Shown here: one piece after another, positions 1 through 9,181 of the stretch | Position numbering within the stretch: the stretch's first letter is position 1 | Layout: each line of letters begins with the position of its first letter | From: Saccoglossus kowalevskii | Lineage: Eukaryota > Hemichordata > Enteropneusta > Harrimaniidae | NCBI RefSeq assembly: GCF_000003605.2 | Contig: NW_003152252.1 | Span: 164,826 to 196,945, forward strand | Length of the DNA stretch: 32,120 nucleotides | Direction of reading: 5' to 3' | Position numbers and translations under genes: made by a program | Notes under the pieces: generated by a model | Told to the model about the DNA's origin: nothing | The model's input: the letters and a program-made list of their open reading frames with translations, nothing else | Database searches by the model: none

Positions 1-340
1 CCAAACAGCAAAAAATTAAGACCCCAAAGGGTGACACGGTCCCTATAATACGATTTGCATTAAGTGCCCCCCCCCCCCTTCCCCGGATGTCATAGGCATG
101 AACATCTATGTGACATGCCACTCACTACTTATCCAGGAATGTCTGATGGTGTACATGTCAGTTCAGTAAAATTTGAGATGGTTAACTACAAACAAATTTA
201 TTCAGGACAAACAGAAAAGTTATCTAAGAGATATTGTTGTGGATGATGCCTAAAATGTGGTTGAGTTATTGTAAAATTAACTTTTATACCAAGTCAGAAA
301 CATAGTAGAATTATCGGTGTTCTCTTTTATGATTGTTCAG
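1..340 (+). other. Intron of PARS2, 3' portion
   Basis: Intronic sequence upstream of the first visible PARS2 exon; the donor side is outside the window. It holds a run of 13 C from position 67, and otherwise nothing I can support as a gene. Confidence 0.7.
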
Positions 341-413
341 ATTACGAGAAAATTTCGAGATGAGAAAAGGCCGCGATTTGGATTGCTAAGAGGTAGAGAG
401 TTTTACATGAAAG
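341..413 (+). CDS. PARS2: PARS2 exon a (motif 2)
   Basis: The acceptor is ttgttcag just before the first base and the donor is AAG|GTGAGT. The exon starts in phase 0 and ends with one base of the next codon (G, completed by AC to give Asp). It encodes [18 protein letters not shown] and on to FYMK. FRDE is motif 2; its arginine is the residue expected to contact ATP. Confidence 0.92.
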
Positions 414-3400
414 GTGAGTGCTGTTCGTCAAATGTAGTTGTTTGTCCATCTCATCATAAAAAATACTGTAAACCGCTTTACTTTCTGTTGCTCAAAGTTT
501 TACGAAAAGTAACAGACTTGCAAAATTTAAGTGGTTTACAGTAGATTGTAATGTCTAAATTTTGAAATGTCTTCAACTCTCATGGTATCTACACTGAATG
601 AGAAAATGAAAAGACATTGCACATACACTTTGTAACTAAAATGTACAGATAATTTGTTTTGTATGTTTTATAAATATAGCATTTCAGTCGGTGTGTAGAG
701 TGTATTTTATATGTGTTGTATACATCAGGTAGGACTCGCATCAAACATGGCACCTTACGATGACCTCCACCCTAAAACTGATTATATGTTGTTGTTTATT
801 TATCTGTCACAGACATGTATACGTTTGACGCCAACACAGAAAATGCCATTAAGACGTACGAAGCAGTCAACCAAGCGTATTGTAGGCTGTTTAACCGACT
901 CCAATTACATTTTGTCAAAGGTATTCTCAATTACAAATATTAATCCTTATTTCTTACTCTTAGCATCGTGATGCCATTATGCATTTCCTGAGGACAAGTG
1001 TTATTTGTTTAAATTTCTCTTGTCTGAAATGTTTATCACATGGTACATGCATGAAATTACTATGTATTACGTAAATTATAATTACAGTGAATAACACTGA
1101 GTTTTTGTCATTGAGATTACATTTGTTTCAAAATATTGTCGATTACCTGCAGACTTTTTCTACAGTCCGACATGTTCACACATAGAAATTAATTAAAAGT
1201 CTGCAGGTACTCAACAATATTTTGAAACAAAGAGGTAATCAGTTGTTCTAATTTTACAACATCCAGAGCAATCTCATTGACAAAATCTCAGTGGTATTCC
1301 CTGTCATTATTAATAGGACATTTGATTCAGACAATTGCAATCATCTAACTGTTAAGGAATTGAAATAATTCAGCAAGAGTTTTGTTTAGGAAATAAATAT
1401 TGTTGGGATTCACTACAAATCACTGAAGAACCACAGTGAAGCATTGTAGATGGAGTTAGAACATTTGAACAGTCTGTTTCACACGCATTTTATGGTTACA
1501 TCAGTTCCATCTTTAGCTCCGCTGTCGACTTTGTCGAGCGGAGCTTATCATATGAGTGATTGTCCGTCGTCGTCGTCGTCTGTGTCAATGTTTTACTTTT
1601 TTGACTTCTTCTTGAAAACTACAAGCCTGAATACTTTGATACTTGGGGTAGACCTCTCTTAGGTTTGTTCATTTCATGATGATATCTTCAATTCTTTAAT
1701 TTTGGTGAATATTTTTGTCATTTTTGGTGAAAAGTGATATTTTCCACTTCTTGTTGAAAACAGCAAGTCCCATTGCTCTGATATTGCATATACCCCCCCC
1801 CCCTACATGTGGACCTCTTTCAGATTTGATAATTTCGTAGTGATATCTTCAATTATCTAATTTTGATAATTATTTTTGGTGAAAAGTGTTGCTTTGATAC
1901 TATACATATTGTTCATTTTCTAATGATATATTTATTTGAAATGTGCATTGCTAACAGTGGAGCTATCTCAGCCAACAGGCTGCTTGTTAGAAATATCTTG
2001 TAATCATGGTAAACTTTATTCAAAACAATCTTCCTTTTAATTTGTGTTAAAATTTCAACAATTAATGTGAATGCGAAATGTTTTTAAATTTGTTCATGAA
2101 ATTGAGGATTTTTCTGAAAATCAGCTGTGTATTCGGCTGTGATGAGACTCTGTGGCATCTGAATCATGTGACAATTGCACTACTCTCACATAATCTGTAA
2201 ACTTCACTTCTAGAATCTTTTATGATTTTTGAAAATTTTTTTGATGACTTAATGGCGTTCATTTGGCGAGAGTTGTTTTAATTCTGTGTCAGTATATCAG
2301 TTGTATCAAGTTCAACTCTGTTTAATTCTTTTGAAGTCCATGCAAACAAAGTCAACTTCTCAAGCAATTTGCTGCCTTCTTCTATCTTGTTCACAGTTTC
2401 TGCAGACACTGGTTCTATCGGTGGAAGCATGTCACACGAATACCATTTACCTGCAGACACTGGTGAAGATGAACTGTGGTTTTGTAATCGGTGTGGGTTC
2501 GGAGCTAACAAAGAACTAGGCGACATAGGTAGGTAAGCATTAGTTAGGATAGTTACTGATAGTTAGTTAGTAAGTAAGTAGATAGTTAGTTCAAATCCAG
2601 GGTGTTGCTGCTCAAAAACATGTTCTATTTTTATGTGAGGGGGAAGTTGTACTCTCCACTTGGATCATGTGAGCACAAGTTTCTGAAAAACAGTGAACCA
2701 AAAAAATAGTTCTTTGTTTAAAACAAAGAAACTGGTAAACATGGACTATTTAGAACAAAAAAAAGAGAGCTCTTTCTGAGTAAATGCTGATGAAAGTGTC
2801 CTCTACCAGAAATAAATACCAGAGTGTTATAACTACTGCTAGCAGTCAGTAGTGTTTATTATTTATTTTATTTTATTTCAGACTAATAAGTCCATATCCA
2901 CACACACACAAAAAAAAAAATAATAAAAATAATAGTAAATAAATACTAGAAAGAACAACAAACAAAAACAGGAAATGATAGTTTGCTTGCTATTACATAA
3001 TTGCACATAGCATCTCAGTTCAGCATTTCATTCCAACGTTGCAACAAGGCTGACTTCCATCTCAAATCACTGTTCCATAAACTAGTTAATATACTGTTGT
3101 TGGACGAGCATGCACGCTCTCTAAATTCATATACTATATTCCTGTAAGTTTCATAAAATGATTTGACACGGTTAGCAACAAACATGGATCTGGCACTGTG
3201 GTCATATGGATAGTCAAAAAGTCTACGGAATAGGTTGTTATAAGAAACCTTCAAAGAATTAAGGGTCGCTTTGTTAAAAAAGCACCACAACTGTGAACAA
3301 TAAATATTATAACAATACGTTTTGAACAAGATACATTTAACATCATAGCTGCATTTAACGAATTTCCTAAGAAGTAAGTTTGCTCTCACACAAAACAAGC

Positions 3401-6400
3401 GACGTTGGTGGTCAATGTCTGCATTATCCTTCATGTCACACGTGACCCTATGACCCAGATACGTAATCTGCGAGACAAATTCTATGTTCTGGCCCATCAG
3501 TCTAATCTGTGGCAGAATGTTCAGTTTAAGCTTGGATGGAAAGTACATACACTTCGTTTTCAACACGTTATACCTGTAGACCACATGAACACACTGAACA
3601 TGGAATAACATGGTCTTTCTTTCTGTCTAAAGATATTGAACACTGCTCTCATTGTGGAACAACTAACAGTTTGGAAAGTAGACAGGGTATCGAAGTTGGA
3701 CATGCATTTTATCTTGGGACAAAATATTCAAAGGTGTTCAATGCTGATTACAGTGATTCCAATAATCAAACCAGGTAAAACCAACAAGTGTTCACATTTT
3801 CATATGCATTTCTTTCAATCTGGTTAATAATATTATAGTGGAAACAGAGCCAGCACCAAAAGTTCCTGAAAATATTATTTTGATTTGTATTATGGTAAGA
3901 AATCTGATTAAAATCTGGTGTAGTTATACGCCCCAATTTACTTTTTATAATTTTAAATTTTATATAATACCAGTATAGTTATTCTTGTCTATTTTTAGCC
4001 CCGCTGTCATCGAATATGACCGAGTGGAGCTCATGGGTTGACCTCACCTGTCGTCGTCCGTCAACTTTTTTCGTTCAAACGACCGTCAGCTGGATTGCCT
4101 TGCTATTCATACCATACCTAACTGGGATTTGTTCATTTCATGACATCACATCTATTTTTTGGGGAATATTTTTGTCATTTGTCAGATTGCTTTGAAATTT
4201 GGCATGAATGTTGTTGACATAGATTATACTTGAACTTTTCATGGCACCATATGCAAGTGTCTATTTTTAGTGCATTTTTTGTGTGCTCATTTTGCACATT
4301 TTCGACTTCTTCTCCAAAACCGCCTCCCTACAATGTTCAAGGCCGGGTCAGGGTCATCTCAAGGCCTCAGGTCAGGGCCATCTGAAGGTCCCGTGTTGAT
4401 TGCATGTGTATTGGAGATCAGGAGGTCACCCCTGTCAAGAGCTTTCAAGGAAAGGTCAAGGTCATCTCAAGATCGCATGTCACTTTCTCATATTGTCTAT
4501 CTTTGTCATTCTCAATTCAGTCTTCAGTAACTTCATGTTTCATCTTCAATTCCCATCATCAATTATACATATATCATATCATGGGATATGGGATATGCCC
4601 TTCCAGTGACCATTGCCACAGTTACTAAACTGTCATAGATTCCACTTCTCCTATCCACCTAGTATATTAAATATGAAATGTAAATTTCTTGTCTCAGGAC
4701 GACATTTATACAAAATTTTGTTTTTTTCCTGCACCATGCAATGTATTTAGTTCTGCCAAATTTCAGGACTAATTTTGATCAGATTTTTCATGACAGTGTA
4801 GCCAATTGTTTTTATTAAATTATTATTGGAAGGTTCACTGCAACTCCGAAAAAGTCATCGGCAACCAATTGATAAATCTTTCCATTTGTAGGACGACTGA
4901 GATGGGTTGCTATGGTTTAGGAGTAACTCGTATCCTAGCTGCAGCCATTGAAGTATCATCCACTGATAATGAAATTAGATGGCCTCACCTTTTAGCGCCT
5001 TACCAGATTTATATAATTCCATCTAAGGTTAGTCTTAGCATGGAGGTATAAACAGTTTATACCTCCATGATCTTAGTGATGTAATTGTGATTCACCTGAC
5101 ATCCCATCGCAATACGCAAAACTGTCATTTAACCTTTTCACCAGTAGACTTTCTTGCCCAAATTTTTCTGCACTTATTTCTTGTATTCTTCAATATTTCT
5201 ATAAATGAACCCTAATTTTGGAACCAACAGACCCAATTTGAATCAATTTTCAGTTTTTACTCAAAAAATTTGTCTATTTTTGTTTCAATCTTCTGAAGGA
5301 AAGTGCAGACTATAAACGTGACTATTTTTGTGAATTTGTGATGAAAAGAGGAAACTGGTAGTGAAAAGGTTAAGACACCATTCTTATTTGTTTACTTAGT
5401 TTGTTATTTTATATGTGATAAGAATAACTTATGTAATGAGGCAGGAATCTACAATAAAAACTGACTAAATTTATTCAGGAAGCAAAGATTTAGATTACTG
5501 TAGAATACTTTACTTTAGCTGGAATTAATTTTTGCTAAAAAGACTTTTTGGGTGTTTTGTATAGAATTTATTTTCACTGATTTTTGACGAGTGGAATGTA
5601 AATATAGGAAAAAAGGTATATTTGCTGGATTTTATTTTTACTGAATCATTCCTTCAAAGGAATAGTGAAAATTAATTTCGAGTGAAAATAAAAATAAAGT
5701 ATTTTACAGTACATTGTAGTTTCAATGGAAATTTTGACGTTGGGTGTCAACTGATGATGAATTGAGTGGTGGGTGTGGATGAGGTGAAATAAAATTAATA
5801 TAAAAAAATTCACAAATTTGAACATTCTGATTTTGCTTTAAAGTTTATTATTAGATATTTATTACATATATTTGATGTATGTGGTAAGTGCAATGTACCA
5901 AAAGCAATAATCTTGTATTTGTAATACCAGTATTTCTGGGTCAGGAATTTTTAGAAAACTTCTTAACATTGCCGAGCATTTATGTAAGTTTGTGATGGAG
6001 TTTTTAGCATCTTAGTGTATCAACAAGTCCACTGAATCACACGCAAAATACGTGTTAGGCTGAGCATGAAATATTTCATATTTCCTAGGATGATTGTGAT
6101 GAGCAGGTTTTTAAACTGTTGCATGTGGGATTTTAGGTATTCCATGAAAAGAATAGATGTAAATTGCGAACTTCAGAAACTATTGATTCCAGTTCATGGC
6201 CCAAATTAATTTCCATATAAGGCTGTTAGAGGGCGCTGTCGCATGTTTTTTAACATATCAGTACTAGTATTATTCTAATTTGCTTTCAATAGGTACAAGT
6301 ATATCTTATCAACTTTTCTCTCCTAAAAATTAATTTTGTAAATGTAAATTTCTTTATTTTAGGATGGAAGTAAAGAAGCTGGAGCTCAGCCAATCGCAGT

Positions 6401-7026
6401 GGGTCTTTATGATCAAATTGTATCACACCTGCCTCATTTGAAACATGAAATTATATTGGATGACAGAAATCACATGACCATTGGTAAAAGGATGAAGGAA
6501 GCTAAATCTCTCGGTTATCCTTTTGTAATTGTGATTGGTAAAAAGGTGAGAATCCTAACTGTGTTTAATGTTTCTGTTTTTTTCGAAATTTCGCTGCACT
6601 TTATATGTCACAATTTTTTCTTTATTGCGAAATAAAACAAAATCATGCAATTTTGATTCTGTGAATGGTGAGAAAAAGATTTAGCAAAAAAAAAGTAAAA
6701 ATGGTCACAAAGATAAATTATTTTCACACTTCGAATGCTATTTTTTCCGCCAAAATTCTGATGTATCATATACACATTTTTAGTATTTTTTTTCTATCAT
6801 TCTTTTGATTTTGAACCATATAGACAGGTGTTTTTCATGGAAATGTGCAATATCAATGAAATGATCATGGCACCAGCAACAGTAAAAACCTTGTTTGTTT
6901 TTTTTCCATCAGGCATTGCAACCGGAACCTTTATTTGAACTGTGTAACGTGAATACTGGGGAGACTCGATACTTGAATACATGTGACTTGTTCTGTACAT
7001 TATCCATGGATGTCAATATTATCTGA
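341..7026 (+). CDS. PARS2: Mitochondrial prolyl-tRNA synthetase, 3' part of gene (7 exons)
   Basis: The enzyme charges mitochondrial tRNA-Pro with proline, using ATP, in the mitochondrial matrix. Seven exons sum to 888 nt and join without a frame break into 295 residues plus TGA. In order they show class II synthetase motif 2 (FRDE, then [21 protein letters not shown] split over two exons), a short linker with two CxxC pairs (CNRC and CSHC), the [15 protein letters not shown] segment, motif 3 ([16 protein letters not shown] with its arginine), and the HGTP-type anticodon-binding domain ([13 protein letters not shown] to [11 protein letters not shown]). The order and residues match animal mitochondrial ProRS rather than the cytosolic EPRS. 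The linker between motifs 2 and 3 is short, so the bacterial editing insertion is absent, as in vertebrate PARS2. The N-terminal part with motif 1 lies upstream of the window. Confidence is high for identity and good for exon borders, because all phases agree. Confidence 0.95.
464..543. mobile_element. 80-bp miniature inverted-repeat element, TACTGTA ends
   Basis: The left end TACTGTAAACCGCTT (464-478) and the right end AAGTGGTTTACAGTA (529-543) are inverted repeats with 14 of 15 bases matching. The TA dinucleotide at both outer ends would fit a TA target duplication. It lies in a PARS2 intron and shares its terminal word with elements at 5496, 25536 and 27786. Confidence 0.6.
813..920 (+). 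CDS. PARS2: PARS2 exon b
   Basis: The acceptor is ctgtcacag and the donor AAAG|GTATTC, a weaker match to consensus. Phase 1 in, phase 1 out. It encodes [19 protein letters not shown] and on to LQLHFVK, the strongly conserved segment just after motif 2 in prolyl-tRNA synthetases. Confidence 0.92.
1089..1299. repeat. Long imperfect inverted repeat (foldback) with one interrupted arm
   Basis: The left arm (1089-1158) and right arm (1195-1299) are near-perfect reverse complements around a loop of about 36 bp; for example CCTGCAGACTTTTT at the inner end pairs with AAAAGTCTGCAGG. The right arm has about 27 extra bases (near 1241-1267) that have no partner. It lies in a PARS2 intron. It may be a fossil foldback transposon; no target duplication was confirmed. 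Confidence 0.6.
1515..1890. repeat. Palindrome-headed repeat, copy 1, with internal tandem units
   Basis: The head is the hairpin AGCTCCGCTgtCGACtttGTCG followed by AGCGGAGCT, then a CGTCGTCGTCGTC tract. Two diverged tandem units of about 142 bp follow: one starts near 1603 (GACTTCTTCTTGAAAAC), the other near 1745 (CACTTCTTGTTGAAAAC), and both contain GATATCTTCAATT and end GGTGAAAAGTG. A related head occurs at 3998. It lies in a PARS2 intron. Confidence 0.5.
2397..2528 (+). CDS. PARS2: PARS2 exon c (first CxxC pair)
   Basis: The acceptor is tgttcacag; the donor used for the in-frame join is ATAG|GTAGGT. It encodes [19 protein letters not shown] and then [19 protein letters not shown]. The SHEY segment and the CNRC pair match the short linker of mitochondrial ProRS. 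A second donor (GTAAGC) lies 4 nt downstream; its use would bring a stop three codons into the next join. Confidence 0.9.
2541..2592. repeat. TAGT/TAAG-rich simple repeat
   Basis: A run of imperfect TAGT, TAGG and TAAG units just downstream of the PARS2 exon c donor. Low-complexity sequence with no further signal. Confidence 0.6.
2850..3611 (-). mobile_element. 5'-truncated non-LTR retrotransposon, reverse transcriptase C-terminal remnant
   Basis: A 198-codon open frame (3015-3611) reads as the end of a CR1/L2/Crack-type reverse transcriptase: a KTKCMYF strand, ITYLGHRVT, the [15 protein letters not shown] motif with its YC and LW, then YNNLFRRLF and [14 protein letters not shown]. These are the thumb and C-terminal blocks of the family. 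The polymerase catalytic aspartates would lie further upstream and are missing, so the copy is dead. After the stop the element ends in an A-rich tail with AAATA units (AATAAAATAAAATAAATAAT on its own strand, about 2852-2880), typical of the 3' microsatellite tail of this class. It sits antisense in a PARS2 intron. Confidence 0.8.
3633..3774 (+). CDS. PARS2: PARS2 exon d (second CxxC pair)
   Basis: A pyrimidine-rich tract ending tgtctaaag gives the acceptor; the donor is ACCAG|GTAAAA. Phase 1 in, phase 2 out. It encodes [10 protein letters not shown] and [20 protein letters not shown]. The CSHC pair mirrors the CNRC pair of the previous exon, so a four-cysteine metal site is possible. The acceptor lies directly beside a retrotransposon remnant. 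Confidence 0.92.
3995..4480. repeat. Palindrome-headed repeat, copy 2
   Basis: It starts TAGCCCCGCTGTCATCG, pairs with CGAGTGGAGCTC to form the same hairpin as copy 1, and then has CTGTCGTCGTCCGTCAAC. The shared phrases TTTGTTCATTTCATGA and GAATATTTTTGTCATTT link it to copy 1. Further on, short phrases like CAAGGTCATCTCAAG and CAGGGTCATCTCAAGG repeat. The outer end is uncertain. Confidence 0.45.
4892..5027 (+). CDS. PARS2: PARS2 exon e (motif 3)
   Basis: The acceptor is ccatttgtag and the donor AAG|GTTAGT. Phase 2 in, phase 0 out. It encodes [20 protein letters not shown], which is motif 3 with its conserved Gly-x-Gly-x-x-Arg, followed by [17 protein letters not shown], the start of the anticodon-binding domain. 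Confidence 0.94.
5129..5373. mobile_element. piggyBac-like miniature element (TTAA-flanked)
   Basis: TTAACCTTTTCACCAG at the left and CTGGTAGTGAAAAGGTTAA at the right form terminal inverted repeats. TTAA sits at each outer edge and CC is the first base pair inward, as in piggyBac elements. A second internal pair, CTGCACTT near 5170 and AAGTGCAG near 5301, extends the symmetry. At 245 bp with no open frame it is non-autonomous. It lies in the PARS2 intron before exon f. Confidence 0.65.
5496..5711. mobile_element. 216-bp miniature inverted-repeat element, TACTGTA family
   Basis: The ends TACTGTAGAATACTTTA and TAAAGTATTTTACAGTA are inverted repeats with one or two mismatches. The inside is rich in GTGAAAATAAA, as in the copies at 25536 and 27786. 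TA at both edges may be the target duplication. It lies in the same PARS2 intron as the piggyBac-like element. Confidence 0.65.
6363..6545 (+). CDS. PARS2: PARS2 exon f (anticodon-binding domain)
   Basis: The acceptor is ctttattttag and the donor AAAAAG|GTGAGA. Phase 0 at both ends. It encodes [40 protein letters not shown] and [11 protein letters not shown]. This is the core of the HGTP anticodon-binding fold of prolyl-tRNA synthetase. Confidence 0.94.
6913..7026 (+). CDS. PARS2: PARS2 last coding exon
   Basis: A T-rich tract and ccatcag precede the first codon. It encodes [20 protein letters not shown] and ends ...MDVNII followed by TGA. The segment [10 protein letters not shown] corresponds to the C-terminal strand region of the anticodon-binding domain in the family. 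Confidence 0.9.
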   Translation, partial: ALQPEPLFELCNVNTGETRYLNTCDLFCTLSMDVNII

Positions 7027-7365
7027 AAATCTTATCTTGCGTTAAAATCTTTGCAATCAAAAGGGCGACATGAACTTGTTACTTGAGTGGGCAATGAACG
7101 GGACTGTGAATCTCATCCAACACTGTGTGACCTGCATTAAGATAGAAGAATTCCACACTCTGGCGACATTGCGAGTGGAGGAGTGAGTAATGTGTGGTGC
7201 ATGAGTAGCATTGTAGTGATCGCCTGATCGAATAGCACACCATGACAGGTACACCGTATCGGTGTCCACCACGGCTGTGGACCGACTCAATCGACAGTGC
7301 ATAGTCATACTGTTACGCCAACAGTGATTTTAATCTGACTGTATGAATAAAAAAACTCACCTGAG
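7027..7365 (+). other. PARS2: Probable PARS2 3' UTR with poly(A) signal
   Basis: This follows the PARS2 stop codon. An AATAAA hexamer sits at 7346-7351, about 320 nt after the stop, and is the first plain poly(A) signal I see. The cleavage site is inferred to be some 15-25 nt later. No long open frame here resembles a protein. Confidence 0.55.
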
Positions 7366-7789
7366 AACACACATACTTTCATTTGTTTATGCTGAGGAAA
7401 TACAACTTACAAGTCACGTCAGCCTTTCGTCGATCACGTTTCGCAAATTGTGTAGTACTACTCACTACAGAACAGAACAAATTCATCTCTCTGTACTCTT
7501 AGACATAATGCCACTTAAAGTGTAACTGAATTGGGACAATTGACTTTTTTTGTGTGCAAAATTTATTTATAAACAACATTATGAAAAAAAATCAAGTGAA
7601 AAGGGTATATAAATTGGGTAAACAGTCAATGATATTCCGAAATCGCGCCACGCCCCCCTCTCCCATCACCTTCGAGTTTTTTCGGCATTACGAGTGTAAC
7701 CGAAATGGCGCCACCAACGGGAGCATAAAGCATGAGCTAGCTAGCAGACAGGATTGTTTATCATTTTCCATACGCACGCGTTTCGTAAA
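7366..7789. other. Intergenic, no gene seen
   Basis: Between the PARS2 poly(A) region and the THAP remnant. The part 7640-7740 is relatively GC-rich (CGCGCCACGCCCCCCTC, ATGGCGCCACC) and could be an old promoter of the THAP copy. Nothing else is supported. Confidence 0.5.
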
Positions 7790-7860
7790 CATATACAACG
7801 AGTTACCAAGATCGAGAATTCTTACGAGTTACCATCATATACAACGAGTTACCACGATCG
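7790..7860 (+). repeat. 46-bp-period tandem duplication upstream of THAP remnant
   Basis: CATATACAACGAGTTACCA followed by AGATCG at 7790-7814 recurs at 7836-7860 with one mismatch. A third partial ACGAGTTACCA lies between them. The second copy ends 5 bases before the ATG of the THAP-like frame. Confidence 0.8.
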
Positions 7861-7865
7861 TTTTC

Positions 7866-8165
7866 ATGGGGAAACGCTGTGTTGTTGGCGGGTGTAGTAA
7901 CACACACGGCGATCGCGTAAGTCTTTATGGGTTCCCAAAAGACGCCCTAGTTAGCATTACTTCATCGACACTAGTTGGAAGCGCATGTACTAGATGGAAC
8001 GTTTCGGACGAGCGCGCTTTACCATACAGAGCAGACGACGATTCCCTTACAAAATTGTCTGATTTCGATATTGAAATCCACTATTATTGGCAAAGAACCA
8101 TTTTATTTGATGTTGATTTTAGTATTAAATACTTTATAACTAATAATTTCTCTTTTTTTAAATAG
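7866..8165 (+). pseudogene. Decayed THAP-type zinc-finger domain copy
   Basis: From the ATG at 7866 the frame begins MGKRCVVGGCSNTHGDRVSL and YGFPKD, a typical THAP domain start: Cys-x4-Cys followed by the aromatic/FPKD segment. THAP domains bind DNA through a C2CH zinc site and occur in cellular regulators and in P-element-like transposases. About 50 residues later the frame reads SDERALPYRADDDSLTK, where the family has CSxHF followed by an acidic stretch; the second Cys and His are not there. No downstream coiled coil or transposase follows before the TAG. A GTAAGT word at 7917, inside the domain, could act as a splice donor. I infer a degenerate or partial copy; an intact first exon of a living gene is less likely. 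Confidence 0.6.
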
Positions 8166-9181
8166 TTTCTCCTTTATTCATTTTCAAATACAACATTGTA
8201 TTCATATCCATGGCACAGGGCCTGGCTGGTCAATAATGGAATACATTATTGCGAATAATCTGCTGCAATGACATCATAAAATCCACTGGTATTGATAATG
8301 CTATAATATAATGTAACATAATGTTTTTTATGAAATCTTCATGACATGAAAATGGCTGCCTGGTGGCCCTTTTTGGTGGAACACATTTTGGGAATGAGGC
8401 CTTATCAGTGGAAATTCTGTTCACTGCCAGATCTCAAGTATTGCACGAAAAGCGTAGCCCAAATGTCTGCTGCAAAAATTGATTTTGAATTTGAACTTCT
8501 TCTTTCTTTCTTTTTTTATGTAGTTCAAGGTTGAAATTGACCATCATCAAATGTGTATAGCACATTATTATGTGTGGAAATATCACCAAAATACTTTTGT
8601 ATTTGTTGAATCCAATATTTGGATTCATGTCATCAACTTTTGTTGTGTCTTACTCTATATAAAATATTTTTCTGAGAAACTTTCTGAAAAGTTGACACTT
8701 TGGTGACCTTTTCCCTATGTCAAAGCATTACTTCATAAAATAAATATTACCCGGTAACCATCAACATTTTCTAATACTCCATGACAACCAGGAGTATCCA
8801 TCTTGTAACTACATATGACTAATTTTCACTGATGGTAACTGAACAATATTTTAGACCTCCCTTTGTACTAATGGTAACGCCATAAAAACACCACCCCATT
8901 TATTTTCATTTTTTTGTTTGTTTTTTGAATTGTAAAATTCAAGCAAATCTATTTAGTCGTAGCCAACAGCTACGGAGTCATTAATCCTTTATTATTTTAC
9001 TGTTAATGCAAGATAAAATAATCACATTTGTAAATTACTGGTATTAAAACGTTTTTTTTTTTTTAAATTCTTCAAATTTTACAATTACAACACTGAGGGC
9101 AGCATACATGATATGAATTCACCAACATGTCCAATTTGTACGTCGAGGACTAACGTAATCAATACCACGTTTTAATTTCTT
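8166..9181. other. Gene-free AT-rich stretch
   Basis: No open frame resembling a protein. A segment near 8340-8420 (AAAATGGCTGCCTGGTGGCC) looks like a fragment of a dispersed repeat but I cannot find a partner in this window. Confidence 0.5.

Noticed and set aside
1560-1585. CRISPR-like or coding repeat from the CGTCGTC run
   Set aside because: It is a short trinucleotide tract inside a dispersed repeat, with no spacer structure.
2278-2526. 82-codon - strand frame over PARS2 exon c
   Set aside because: Reverse-strand shadow of a real exon.
2530-2600. tRNA-like GTTCAAATCC T-arm word
   Set aside because: There is no matching acceptor stem, anticodon arm or A box around it; the flank is a simple repeat.
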